Shown: positions 1 through 12,063 of the stretch, piece after piece
How positions within the stretch are numbered: position 1 is the stretch's first letter
How the letters are laid out: each line of letters starts with the position of its first letter
Made by a program: the position numbers and the translations under genes
Notes under the pieces: model-generated
The model's database searches: none
Seen by the model: the letters and a program-made list of their open reading frames with translations, nothing else
What the model was told of the DNA's origin: nothing
Assembly: GCA_030544215.1 (NCBI GenBank)
Contig: JARZZO010000013.1
Location: 39,195,196 to 39,259,195 of the forward strand
DNA: 64,000 nt
Direction: 5' to 3'
Origin: Zantedeschia hybrid cultivar
Lineage: Eukaryota; Streptophyta; Magnoliopsida; Alismatales; Araceae

Positions 1-3000
1 TCCAAATTAAGCTTAATGGATCCCCTAGGAGGGCATTGCCAACAATGCTTGGTTTTATGGTTATCCCGCCAATGGATTGGAGAATTCAGTTGCCATTCCT
101 GGAAATCCTTAGAAGCTTGCTGCATAATAGGGAAAGGTACAGGTTTGGATTTGTCGAAGATAGCACGGTTCCTAGCCTTCCAAATATTCCAGGTGATAGC
201 CATACAAAAACTGATATGATCTTGGTCTTGTTGGTGACAAGTGAATGGAGGGCTGGTCCATTGTATTAGTTTATCCTGGAGGGACTGCTGGTCCAAAGAG
301 GGCTTATAACCCAAAGGAGAACACAACCAGACCAGTTTAGCAAATTCACATTCAAAGAGAGCATGATCAATAGATTCAGCCGAACATCCACAAATCTGGC
401 AGTTTGCTTCCACATAAGGGATTCTGCTAGCTATCAATTCCTGAACCGGGAGGGCCTGGTTTAAGGCTTTCCAAAAGAAGTGGATGACCTTGGGAGGGAC
501 AATGTTACTTAGCTTAGAGTCCCAGAGCACTCACCAAATGTTTGAGGAGCCAGAAGAGGATGGTGGGAGGTTGCCATCGTGGATGGCCCGATAGTCAGAT
601 TTTGAAATAATGGATCCATGCTCAGAGTTCCTCCAGATCCAAGTATCCCCATTTGGTTTAGGGATCAAAGGCAGTGGAATAGAGGAGATAATATCAGCAT
701 ACTGGTCCGAGAAATACTTGTGAAGGGCCGAGTGGTTCCAGTCTCCGTTAATGATGAGATCCGACACTCTAGTTGGTAAAGAAGCTGGAGCATCACTTCT
801 GAGGATTGGGTTGTTTACAATGCCAGGAATCCAAGGGTCTTGCCATATGTTGGTGCCCATCCCATCTTGGATGATAACATTTGAGTTTGCTCTGAGAATT
901 TCCCTAACTGAAAGAATAGCAGACCAAGTATCAAAAGCAATAGTGGGCTTCTTGCAATCCCAAAAAGATTTAGTTCCCATATGTTTAGATCTCAGAAGGA
1001 TAGTCCAGAGAGACGTGTGGTCTTGGAGGAAGTTCCAGGCAAGCTTAAGAATAGATGCTCTATTTGCATCCATCAGATTTTTTATGCCTAGGCCTCCAAC
1101 CTGTTTGTGCCTGGTAATGTGATCCCATTTGCATAGCCGTATCCGATTCTTGTGCTGCGTGGCTTTCCACCAGAATGCATTTTGAACTTGAGTGAGTTTC
1201 AGGAGGGTGGCTTTTGGCAATAGAGTTGTGGCCATGACACGGGACGGAATGGCCGCTAAAGTGGATATAATGAGAATGGTCCTCCCCGCCGTAGAGAGTG
1301 AATTAGATTTCCAACCATTCAATCTGCATTTAACCTTCTCTTCCAAGAATTGGTATTGGGAGATCCTACCTCTGCCTGGCCAAATGGGAACCCCAAGATA
1401 GAGCTCATCTTTTTAAGAGGGGGATACCAATGAGTTGGCTCAATAGGAGTTGAGTTGCTCTAGGGGTGTTGGAACTGAAGATAATCCCAGATTTGTTACG
1501 GTTGACAGATTGGCCAGACCAGGAAGCATAATCATCCATGCAGTTACAAAACTCAAAGATCTCCTTGTCCTCAGCTCTGCCAAACATGAAGATATCATCT
1601 GCGAACATCATGTGGGTGATTGTGGGAGGAGCTGGGTTGATCTTCATGCCATGGATGCTTCCAGTTGAGACCTTAGAGTGAAGAAGTCCGAAAATGCTTC
1701 AGCTGCAAGGATGTAAATATAAGGAGAAAGGGGGCAGCCCTGTCTGAGACCCCGAGTTGGCCGAATGAAGTCAGAATGTTCACCATTAATGGAGATGGTG
1801 TAGCTAACAGCAGTGACACATTGCATGAACAATCTAATAACTTTGGTGGAGAATCCAAATCTGCTCAAAACCGTCTCAATGAAAGACCATTCAAGGCTGT
1901 CATGGGCTTTGTGAATGTCAACTTTGAGGCCAAAGAAGCCAGATTTGCCTTTCTTGTGTCTAAGGGAGTGCATGCGCTCTTTCACCGTAACAATAGAGTT
2001 CACAATTTGTCGCTTGGGGACAAAGGCAGATTGGTACTGGGAGATAATAGATGGGAGGAGAGTTTTGAGTCTAGAAGCAAGGATTTTAGCAATGATCCGG
2101 TATGTAGTATTAGTTAGGCTAATGGGCCGGAAATCACTACGGGTGGATGGGTTGTTTTTCTTGGGGATAAGGGCAATGACAGTATGATTTAGATGGGGAG
2201 GCATGGAGGCTAGGCTGAAGAAAGATTGGACCAGGTCAGATATCTGGTCTTTAAGAATTGGCCAATATGTCTAAAGGAAGATAGGGGGAAGGCCATCAGG
2301 TCCAGGAGCTTTCCTAGGGTGCATGGATTTAAGGGCCATTTCAATCTCCAGGATGGATGGAATAGCAGATATACTGCTGTTAGGTTCAATGCCAATGGGC
2401 TTAGTAACCTGGAGGTTATCCCTAGGGATGTGGGCAGCAATGGTGGAGGTGTAAAGCTTAGTGAAGTGATTGATGAAGGTCTGTTTGATAGGAAGGTCCT
2501 CCCCAGACCAATTGCCATCAGGGAGTTTAATCCATTCAATTCTATTGAATTTTCTCCTGTTTAGAACCCTGATATGAAAAAACTTAGTATTCCTGTCCCC
2601 TTCCGTAAGCCAGAATTTTTTGCTCTCTGTCTCCAAAATTCATCTTCAAGCTTGAGAAGATCCTCATACTGTTTGGTGAGTTCAGTCTCCTGTTTGATCA
2701 TATTGTCAGTTGGGGGGTTTTTGTTAAGACTTTCCAGTTGTTTACCAATAACATCCAATTGCTTTCTCAAGTTGGGAAAGGAACTTTTCCTCCAGTTCTA
2801 AATGTCCTTCTGCAAGTTCAGAATTTTCCTCCTATAATGATGTGCAAGGCTAGGACCAAACTCCCAGCTTTTAAAGATAACTTCCTGAAGGTCCTGGCGC
2901 GGGATCCACATAGATTCAAACTTGAAATTTAACCTCCTCTTCTTTCTGGACTGTTGCAGAGTAATGTAGATTGGATTGTGGTCACTGGCCACTCTGGGAA

Positions 3001-3645
3001 GATGATGGACTGAAGTGTGGGGGAATTGGAGATTCCAGTTAGTATTGCACAAAGCCCGATCTAGTCTTTCTCTGATGTGAAACTTGGCTGATCTTCTGTT
3101 CGACCAGGTGAACGTAGGCCCATTAAATCCCAAATCAAGTAATACCGCCTCATAGATAAAGTTCCTGAAGTCATTTTCCTATTATTATTGTAAGGGGAGC
3201 CACCTTGCTTCTCTTGCCAATTTAGAATGGCATTCATGTCGCCCATCAAAAGTAGAGGTTCGTTGTGATTGCGGATGAGTTGGCCAATATCATTCCACAT
3301 TAGCTTATGGGCTTGAGTATTGGTTGAGGCATAAATGCAGATTAGAATCCAGCTGGTACAATTGTCATAGATAGTAGCTGCAATCCAATGCTGGTTTGAA
3401 GAGATAACATTGAGCTGTAAATCCTGTCTCCACCATAACCATAAACCCCCTGATCTTCCACTAGGATTAACATAGTGATAGGTGTTAATGTTGTTTTTCT
3501 CAAAAAAATACTTAGTTTTGTCCTGAGAAGCCTTGGTTTCAGAGATGAAGGTGATGTCAGGCCTTATGGAGTGGATCAGTTGAGTGAGGTATGGAACTGT
3601 CGCTGATCCACCTATGCCACGACAGTTCCAGGATATTAGTCTCAT
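1..3645 (-). pseudogene. LINE ORF2 (endonuclease-reverse transcriptase-RNase H), frameshifted and partial
   Basis: Domains in order on the minus strand. An apurinic-type endonuclease starts at 3645 (MRLISWNCRGIGG, then GDMNAIL) and is completed in another frame at 3133-2798, which holds the SDHNPI signature. A linker follows (2770-2271). The reverse transcriptase spans 2204-1405, with LRQGCPLSPY near 1750 and the catalytic FADD near 1605. The thumb and connection region follows (1346-531). A zf-RVT region (about 510-330) contains CQICGCSAESIDHALFEC. The sequence reaches the IKLNL start of RNase H at the edge. Reading frame changes at least five times, so no functional polymerase is encoded here. 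The many plus-strand ORFs over this region are shadows. Confidence 0.92.
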
Positions 3646-5257
3646 TTGGACCCCCGCGGCTCTTTAGGGTCAGCCGCAAAGACCACAATATCATAGGCAC
3701 TTGATACTCTTCCTTGTTTCTCCTCCTCCAAACTTGGTTGCCCGGGGTTGGAGTTTGGGTTCATTTTCTTTGGTTTCCGGTGTAGCTCTGGTGCATGGGT
3801 ATTGGATGGGATATTCAGTTCAAGTGGGTATTCAAAAGGGGGGTGGAATGTGTGAGGGGGGTTGGTGTCTTGCTCAGCTTTCAATTTTTTTTCTTTTATG
3901 GTGGTAGGTGTACAGTCTTCTGGTGGAGCTCTTTTCCTCTGGACATTTGAGGGAATGCTGACAGCCAGTTTGGAGGGGTTTGCCTGTTGGATATAAGGGG
4001 TCTGGTTTAAAAGTTTGGTTTGGGTTAGGTTTGTATATGGAGGTTTTGTGCTCAAGGCCTAGGATTTGGATGGGATGGACACTTTATGGTGATGTGGCTG
4101 GGGTTGGATATGCAATGGCAGTGGTGGCATTGGTTGTAGAAGCTTGTGTCTAGGATTTTGTTTAGGATTGTCCAGGCTGTCCATACTCTGTAACCAGTCT
4201 ATCTATTATAGGGCTAGGAGCTATTTGTATTGGTATAGGAGCAGAGTAGTGATCTTCTGGGGATTTCCTGTCACTGCAAGTCTCCTCCCTGCCTGAGTTG
4301 GTGCTGTCAGTACCAAAATCCAATCGTTTGTTCCTGCATTTTCCCTGGTCATCTCCATCGACTTCTAATCTCATCTCATCACTTTGGGTTCTGTATTTTT
4401 GGGTGACAGGTTCAAGGTCAGGGGATTGGGTAGGGGTTTTGCCTGGGAGGATAGGGTGGCTTTGAGCCAGTCGCCATATTTGAATTTCAAAGTTGCTTCC
4501 ATTCTCTTCTTTAGCATGGGAGAGTAGTGGTCCTTGATCTGGGATCGGCCTTCTTTCCAAGTTGAGCAACTGTCAACTGAATGCTCAAGAACTCCACAAA
4601 AGTGACAGAATTTTGGGAGCCTCTCATACCGAACTTGAAAGTTTCGAACACTGTTGTCTGGGAGTTTAGTGACTAATACAGACTTTAGAGGTTTCTTTAT
4701 ATCCAAGCCAACTTTGATTCGAGCATAGTTGCTCCACCTCTCCACCTCTCTGGGTATCAAAGGATGAGGATTCCCAAGTTGTTCAGCCAATTTCGTAACA
4801 GTCTGAGGTATAAGGAACTCCTCAGGGATGTCAAAAATTCCGACCCATAGATCCCCTCTACTTGGGCTATATTCAGAAGGTGTTGTATTTGGTCTGCCTC
4901 TTTCAACACGGATCATTTCCCCCCTCATAGAACCATGGAGTTCTTCTACAAATGGTGTCTACATCATCTAGGTTTGGAAGACGTCATAAGAACATGTTGT
5001 CTGGGTAATCTAGGAATTGCCATGCCCCTTTCGGTTTCCAAAGTCTGCTGATCCATTCTCGGATTCCTGCTGGGCGGATTTTCTGGTGGGATACTATTTT
5101 AAGGAATATGGTGTGCTTCCATTGTTCAGCTTCCTCAGAGTCTTAACTCCAGATTAATCTCCCCTTGTTCTTGTGTTGCTATGAGATGCTGGAATCTTAG
5201 GAGTATCTCTTCTTCTCCCCCCTCCATCTGGTTCTGGTTCGGGGCACTTGGTTCCAT
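3642..5257 (-). pseudogene. LINE ORF1 (gag-like, DUF4283 and CCHC knuckle), frameshifted
   Basis: ORF1 of plant L1 elements encodes an RNA-binding protein that packages element RNA. The likely original start is an ATG at 5257 (begins MEPSAPNQ). The early part reads in a DUF4283-like frame but meets a stop and at least two frame changes before about 4930. The longest intact stretch (4928-4371) contains CHFCGVLEHSVDSC, a Cx2Cx4Hx4C zinc knuckle typical of this family. The C-terminal third is Pro/Asn/Lys-rich (4055-3642). Its stop codon overlaps the ORF2 start as ATGA at 3645-3642, an arrangement suggesting coupled translation of ORF2. Multiple lesions make it a pseudogene. Confidence 0.85.
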
Positions 5258-5715
5258 CGAAGAGATGGGAGGACAAGGGTTGATAGCGGGTTAAGAAGAC
5301 AAAGGCATTGGGATGGAAGGTGGGGGGAGACTAGACGGTGGAAGGAGTAACGGAAATTTGAAAGGGCAGTTTAAGAGGAAAGCGACAAGTGGTGAACAGT
5401 GGAGTAACAATGAAAAGCCTACCTGTTGAGAGTGAATCCAGAATCCGCCTGCCAGTCCCATGCCCCTTCAAAGCTAGCGGAAGGGGAGTCTGAGAACCAG
5501 TTGGGCACCACAGGCCTACTTGGATCCGGTTGGGAAACCGGCTGGAGGGAGCTGCGGAGAAGAGGAGCTCTTGCCAACGGGCGGAGGAAGTCGAAGCTGG
5601 CAGCTGCTGCCAAGGAAGAAAGAGACTGGTCCAGCAGTTACCGAGATTTCCAGGGAGGGAGGGCCTTCCTGCTTCACGTCACTACTGGTAGCTAGTACAC
5701 TTCTTTCGGGTGATA
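5258..5715 (-). other. Probable 5' leader of the LINE
   Basis: A GC-rich stretch immediately upstream of ORF1 in the LINE orientation. It can be read in several overlapping short ORFs on both strands, none with a recognisable domain. Plant L1 5' leaders are often GC-rich and carry the internal promoter, so this is the simplest reading. The alternative is a captured exon fragment. The outer limit is estimated. Confidence 0.45.
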
Positions 5716-6350
5716 CATGCACCATATCTAATCAACCTGATTTGTGTGTCTCAGCACATGGGTCACTTCTGGAATGACCATGTTACCCATTTATCATATC
5801 ATCCTCGCACATATCTTCTGAGCCACTGCATTCTTCTGAGACATTACCTGGATAAGTGCACGTAGTCCCACTTGCGTCTCCTTCTAGTTATCAGCCCCCC
5901 TGTTCCTCTAATTGCCCTGTAAATCCCCTACGCCTGTACTAGTTCCTCGTAGGACCAGGTGACTTATAATTTGGGAGAGAATTTGACTCTGGTATCCACC
6001 CAAAGACCCTTCCTATTTTCACTTCACATCTGCTGACCACCCTAGTCCATATGATACACTGTTCTCCTTTTACTTCCACCAACCACCCTAGTCCACCCTT
6101 CTTCTTCACTTCCTATACTCAGGCTAACATTAACATGCTGAACAGCTGACTTAACTACTACCATAGCATCTCCTTCCACAATATGCTTTTTTTCTCCTCT
6201 CTTGTATATGCCTCCTTCCTCTCAACATTCCTTGCACCACCAGCCTACACCTACCAACCTTGAGCCTTATTCTGCTACAAGGTATAACGAACAATATTCC
6301 AACTTGATGTTGGAGAGGCCCTCACCATGACTCAATGCCACAGATGTGAC
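5716..6350. other. No gene recognised; pyrimidine-rich intron or intergenic DNA
   Basis: The stretch is C/T-rich on the plus strand with short phrases repeated (for example ACCACCCTAGTCCA near 6035 and 6081). No splice-flanked exon or long ORF is seen. If the TIFY-CCT gene continues past the window, this is intronic. Confidence 0.4.
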
Positions 6351-7995
6351 TCTCTCTCCTACATGTAGGCTTTTCCTCCTACTTGGCTCGTTACAGGATC
6401 ACTACAAGCCCACCAACTTCCGTATGGTTCATCTCCAAACCAGCCAACATCGTACTACATGGGGCCCGCTTTGATACTATTCCGTAATATGATCTCATAC
6501 AACCGTTGTGAGGTATTGTCTACTTTGGGCTAAGCCTACACTATTTTATCTACAAAAGGCGCCTCACCTATTATAGATCAAGATCCTACATATATGGCCT
6601 AATGATTTTTTCTGCTTTTTAATGTTAAACTAATCCAGTTCATTCCTACCTTAATCCCCAAACTCAATGATAACTCTACACCGTGGTGACTCCATGCCGC
6701 TTCACTTTGCAGATAGTCCTTTCCTATGGGTAGCCCTCTCCCTATGTCCACCCCATGACTGGATCACTACAGGACCACCAACTTCCGTATGATTCGTCTT
6801 GTTTGTTTTGAGCCAAGCCCGCACACCATAAAAGGCACCTCGTAACTTATGAATCCAAATCCTATATATATGACCCAACAACATTTCCATTTTTCGATGT
6901 TGCACTAATCTGGTTCATTCCCGCCCTAGGCCCCAAACATAGTGGTGCTTCAACAATAAGGTAGCTATACAATGTAGTGTTGTCGATGCTAAATGTTTGT
7001 TTCTTTTTTAATTATGTAATATTGCTTTTTCTTATTCTTAATTATTCAAAGTGGCTAATGTTTCTTTTAACAATGCCTTACACCCTTTTTCTCTTACATG
7101 CTACCACAAATTTTTCCCTTATTTTTGTGATTCCTAAGCCCATCCACTATTTATTAGTAGACGGTCTTAGGACATTATATGTTAGGCATGATCAATGCTT
7201 CTCAAAGTCTTACATATTATTTTCCTTCGATATTTTTTTTTTTACTATTATTTTCTTCCTTCATAGTGATTTATAAGAGAACACATCGCCTCAAATGCCT
7301 AGGCAATCGCCTAGGCATTTGAGGCTGAGGCGAACCCCTGGTCGCCTTGCTCGCCTCTCGTCTCTGACTACATAGGGTTGTCTCACGGATAGCTCTTTCC
7401 TCCTCTCCGGCTTGTGACTAGATCACTATCATTTTGTAATGACCTAATCCAACTCTTGTGAGGCATTGCCTACTTTGAGCTAAGCCCATACACTTTTATC
7501 TCCAAAAAGACCTCACAAGTTATGAATTCAAATCCCACATATATGTGGCTCCAGGCCACTTCACCTCGCAGGTAGTCCTTTCTTATGGATAGCCCTTTTC
7601 TCCTGCCCGGCTCGTAAGTAGGTCACTATAGGCTCACCAGCTTCTGTGTAGTTCATCCCCAAACCAACCCACAACATGCTACACTGGAATCATCTCTGAT
7701 ACCATTCTGTAACGACCCGTTCAACCCTTGTGAGATATTGTCTACTTTGAGCCAAGTCGCACAATTTTGTCCTCAAAAAGTGCCTCACAAGTTATGGATC
7801 TAAATCCCACATAAATAGCCCAATGACTTTTTTCATTTTCCAATGTAAGACTAGCCTAGTTCATTCATGCCCCAGCCCCAGACATAGTGGTGGCTTCACT
7901 CCACAGCATTACATATTGTGGGTAGTCCTTTCCTACGGGCAGCCTTCTCCTATAGGTAGCCCTTTCCTTCTACCCGGCTTGTGACTAGGTCACTA
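6350..7995. repeat. Degenerate tandem repeat, several units of a dispersed plant repeat
   Basis: A phrase of the type TACCATTCTGTAACGACC, then CTTGTGAGRYATTGYCTACTTTG, then CCTCACAAGTTATGRAT, then CCCACATATATG recurs near 6475, 7430 and 7695. A related partial unit lies near 6755-6915. Tails reading TTCATTC..GCC..CC recur near 6640, 6915 and 7860. Spacing is irregular and units diverge by perhaps a fifth of positions. No protein is encoded. A small inverted repeat around the words CCTAGGCAATCGCCTAGG lies at about 7299-7316. The family is common in plant non-coding DNA; its class is unclear to me. Confidence 0.65.
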
Positions 7996-8472
7996 CAATT
8001 ACCAACCCAAAACATGCATGTAATGGACAAAAAGTTAACCCAGAGAAGAAAATGAATCCCCATACAAAATCTGCCTTGTTTTGCCCAGGTCCCTTCCAAA
8101 GTCTAGGAGACCCTTTAAAAGCCAGTCGGTCATTGCATGAGCTTAACTGTAGAAGCAACTAAGTACCTTTTCTTGCCTACAAGCACTATCCAAAGTTACC
8201 TCAGATGGGTGCTTCGTATCACCGTTTAAAAGGCTAATGGGCAGGTAGCTGGTCATAAAATTTCATCAAGTACTCAATAACATTAGATTGGTGGGATAAA
8301 GCTCCAAAACAATGATGCAACAAAACACATGAAAGGACTTGCAATTGATTAAATGAAGTGCATAAGCACAATGTGTTGCTTATTTTGCTAAAGATCTGAT
8401 AAGAATATTAGTCTGAGCTTATACAAAGGTAGACTAGAAATATCACAGTAACATGAGGTAATCTATATGTAC

Positions 8473-11400
8473 CTTAGTGCTACCTCTTTACGAACGGTAT
8501 AGCGTATTTTCTTATCAAAATTCCTTTCTTTCCGCTTCTCACGAAACCTCATCAATGAAGCAACTCTCTGAGGGAAGTTTGATCGCTGCAAAACACCAGT
8601 TCCCACAAGTTAAATATTTTGGGGGCTATTTGTAGATCATACAAAACATGAAAATAGCAGCCTCATTAGAAGAGGGAATGAAAAAACGAATGCATAAGTT
8701 TGATAGATGATAACCTTATTGTTTTGGTGTGAAGATGAAGGAGGTGAAACTATGCCAGATGTTAATTCGCGTCCGCCCAACAATAATAGTACTGCCTGTA
8801 CCTATAAAGTAAAAAAATAAAAAAAACATTACACAACATTGAATTACAATATAAAATGTAAACAATGAGACTAACAGGGAAATAGTGACATTTATAAACA
8901 GGAATAAACAAAAATCAGTGGCCCTTCTCATCTCGTGCTGAAAGCCTTTTGTTATCTGTCAATTACAATAGTTTTCCTCATCATGGCAATAAGGATGTGG
9001 ACTCCAACCTGCACAGCTTAATCTTATGTCACCACATACACGCAATTTGCAAAACCTCTACAGCTATAAAGATTAGGAGTAAACTTTTATTAAAGGCAGC
9101 ATAAAAACATGTTCTCTACAAATCAAAGAAGAGACACTGGAAATCTTCCCTTCGGATGGGATACTGAGGATGCTCTTCTCTTATCTTCTTTCCCTGCACC
9201 ACAACCTCTCCACCTATGCTCAAGCAGTCAAGCCAGAGCCACAGGCTAAAGGGTTTGATTAACTAGAGACCCATAACCAGTTGCACACTGGTTATGAATA
9301 TATATGCATTACAAAAATCAAATGTTACCAGAAATGCCAGAAAACAGATATAGAAACAGTAGTTAGTTTCCATTTCTGATGTCATCAGAGATTTCCCATT
9401 CTGACAAAGGATACATTTTGGTAGTACAATACTACAATAGACTTCCAAATTCAATTCTGAAAAACAAGTAGGAAATCAGATAATCGAGTTACCATTTAAA
9501 GCCCTAGGCATAAGCATGGATGACAGTACCGGTACCGGTACCGGTATTGGTGGATACCGGTACCAGTACGTACCAGCAGATACCGGCCCAGTATCGGCCG
9601 GTATCGACCGATACTCTTTATAGGCATGGTACCGGTGCCGGCCGATACCGGTACGTACCGATATCGGCTACGTACCGGTATCGGCTGGTACTGCCAACCA
9701 TGGGCATAAGAGATATAAACAATGAGTAATTGCCTAAAGAAATCCCAATGATTAGAAAACGACTTGGAACATAATGATTGTAATCCAAAACATAGTAACA
9801 AGAAATTTTGTAATATGTAGATTCCTTAATGCGAAGGAAGAGATGTTCCAAGCCTCTCAGAATCCAATTATATATTAAGCTATGAAGTAATGGTTTCTCT
9901 TTCCCTTGTAACTCAAAGTATTTCCCATTAGGTCAGCACCAGTTTTAGGTTTCTGTAGACCTTATTGTATTTTTCCCCTCCCCAACACCCTAAACCCCTC
10001 AAACAGAAGAGGATCATACACCTCCATTTAGACATCCACATGCAATTTCCACAAATCACTTCATCCTCAAGAAGACGGTTAGTGGGAGGAAATATATCAT
10101 GTGCAAAGCATATAACCATCAAATGAAATTATGAATCGAAGACAGTGCAAACATATTTAATATCTTCATTGCACCAGTAAATAACGCTGTTAGATACTTT
10201 GAACATGAGTTCTGGAGAAATACATGAGAATAACCATGATTGTAAATGTTTGTCACATAGTTGTCAATCTCATCCCCATCCCTGTCCCATTTTTCTACTG
10301 AGATGGGACGTCCAGTGTCTTGGACAATTCTGGTGTCCCATCCTAGAATTTTTTCCATACATATTCCACACAAAAAAAATTATAACTACAATAAATGTTA
10401 TGAAATTAAATATATAAACATAGAAATAATACAAAATTAATGCAATAAAAGCATTTAGGATGGATTTATTAGTTTATAAATGAGTATATTCAACAAATGA
10501 ACCCCCCCTCCAAAAAAAAAAAAATGTTTACAAGGAGCTTAAGTAGTTAGGAAAATCACAGGTTAAAATACAATCCTAACTGAGATCGATCAGGACAGGC
10601 TGGAACGGACCAACAGACCAGGACAGGCCGGGATGGGATGGGCCAGACAAGAAACTATCATGTCATGTTTTCTCACTGGGACGGGACGGGATTGACTACT
10701 ATGGTTTGTGAACTATATGATCCTTTCTAAACCACAAATGCAATGTTAAGCTTCAATTTTGACCAAAATAATCATACCAATATTCATCATTCTGCTCAGA
10801 TGGGGGACCTGCAGAGAGTGGTTTTCCCCTCTTTGAATGAGGAGTTTACTTGATGGATTCATTTATCTTATTATAAGATATTTTTTTCCATAACTAACCA
10901 ATATGGCTAACATTTAGGAAAATATCAGAAGAGAATTACTGTACGGAACCACCATGAGCACATACATGGTTCACTAAGTATGTAGGCAATTGAAACCAAA
11001 CCAGCACCAGATCAAAAGGGAAATCTATGATCATAGATAATCATTCTCCAACTTATAAAAGCATATAGGCTTCTAGACTTTGTGAAAAAAGGGAGCATCA
11101 AAAAAAAAAAGCACAGAATAGGAAGAAAAACGATATTGAAGCTTTATACAGACTAGGAATAGTAAAATCAGGTAAATTGTTCCTAGGACTTCGAAACTAG
11201 TACTGTCATATACGACATAATCAGGCATCACAAAGGTATCCATTAGTTTTTATCAACAGATTCCCAGAATGCTGCAATGGGCCTCCTAGGGTCTACACCC
11301 TAACACTTGTCTTTATGATGAACACCACAAAACCTTATAGGATTCATATCCCTGATTTTCCCCCAAACATATCCATCGATGAGTACATCAAACCAACAAT

Positions 11401-12063
11401 GATCCTCCTCCTTTGTTTTTCAGATGCTGGGAGCTCTAAAAAGCTGACAAACAGAAGCATTAACGGGAACAAAAATTTCCACCCATAAAAAGATTGGATA
11501 TTCTATCATACTTGAAGCTAACACATGGAAACATCTATTTGTCCTATAGGAACACCGATTCAGATAAACATTTCATTTCCCAGTTAACACCAAAGTCGAA
11601 AGGTCAATCCTAAACATCGCCTCAGCAAGAAACCAATTTTACTCCAGGAAAAGGAAGCACAAGAGCACCCCACCTTCTCAGGCGACACGGAGTCGAACAC
11701 ATACACCTCCCCCTGGAACGAAAGCGTCAGCTGGTTCCCCATGACGGGCGCCGGGATGATCCCCAGATGGCCGGCGTCGAGCGGCATGTCGTCCTCCAAC
11801 CCCTCGCGCTCCACAGACCCGTCATGGTTCTCCTCCGCCCCCTCCCCTCCCCCCTCTGGCAGCACCCCGTGCTCCTGCTCCTCGCCATAGCCCTGCCCCA
11901 CCTGGGCTTCCCCGCCCAGTAACCCTCCGCCATCGCCGCCCCCGCCCACGCCATGGGCATCACCCATCTGCCCCGGCATCTGCATGGCAGCGGCGTCATG
12001 GATGTGATGCTCCCCATAGAGGCCGCCGAGCACGGCCTTGGCGCGGTTCTCGCTCATCTCCAC
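8473..12063 (-). CDS. TIFY-CCT transcription factor (ZML/GATA24-28-like), three 5' exons, 3' end not in window
   Basis: Three phase-compatible exons on the minus strand. Exon 1 is 12063-11674 (130 codons, ends AAG before GTGGGG). Exon 2 is 8801-8715 (29 codons, ATAG acceptor). Exon 3 is 8585-8473 (113 nt, GCAG acceptor, ends AG before GTACAT). Exon 1 starts [14 protein letters not shown], has a Gly/Glu-rich region and then a TIFY motif ([14 protein letters not shown]), completed across the junction as [17 protein letters not shown]. Exon 3 is a CCT domain ([20 protein letters not shown], then [11 protein letters not shown]). TIFY followed by CCT is diagnostic of the ZIM-like/ZML group of nuclear GATA factors. 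These normally continue into a C-x2-C GATA zinc finger, but I see no such exon down to position 1. Introns are 2872 and 129 bp. Either the gene continues past the LINE or it is truncated. Confidence 0.85.
9515..9702. mobile_element. 188-bp hAT-type MITE made of GGTACC-rich palindromes, in intron 1
   Basis: The ends CATGGATGACAGTACC and GGTACTGCCAACCATG form a 16-bp inverted repeat with two mismatches. The perfect 8-bp direct repeat GGCATAAG flanks the element (9507-9514 and 9703-9710), as hAT transposons leave. The interior is almost entirely variations of ACCGGTACCGGTATCGG. ORFs read through it are artefacts. Confidence 0.9.
10256..10703. mobile_element. 448-bp hAT-type MITE, in intron 1
   Basis: The ends CATAGTTGTCAATC and GATTGACTACTATG are inverted repeats. 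Just inside them are subterminal CCCATCCC/GGGACGGGACGGG tracts. The flanks GTTTGTCA (10248-10255) and GTTTGTGA (10704-10711) match at 7 of 8 bases, giving an 8-bp hAT-size target duplication. The interior is AT-rich and non-coding. Confidence 0.82.

Larger units (their letters stand above)
1..5715 (-). mobile_element. L1-type non-LTR retrotransposon (LINE), decayed, truncated by window edge
   Basis: Reading the minus strand from about 5715 downward there is a GC-rich leader, an ORF1 with a CCHC zinc knuckle, then an ORF2 with endonuclease, reverse transcriptase, a zinc-binding reverse-transcriptase-associated domain (zf-RVT) and the beginning of RNase H at the left edge. This order is that of plant L1 elements. 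Both ORFs carry frameshifts and stops, so the copy is not autonomous. The 3' end, poly(A) tail and target duplication lie outside the window. It sits on the same strand as the TIFY-CCT gene at 8.5-12.1 kb and may lie in one of that gene's introns. The 5' boundary is estimated from the change to unrelated sequence near 5.7 kb. Confidence 0.93.

Noticed and set aside
751..2564. Several plus-strand open frames across the left LINE
   Set aside because: They lie opposite the reverse transcriptase and connection domains, have no domains of their own and arise from the minus-strand coding composition.
5419..5777. Overlapping ORFs upstream of the LINE as a separate gene
   Set aside because: They are short, on both strands, without domains, and placed where the LINE leader is expected.
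9496..9851. Open frames rich in Tyr/Arg/Pro repeats on both strands
   Set aside because: They read through the GGTACC-rich MITE; the repeated residues come from the DNA palindromes.
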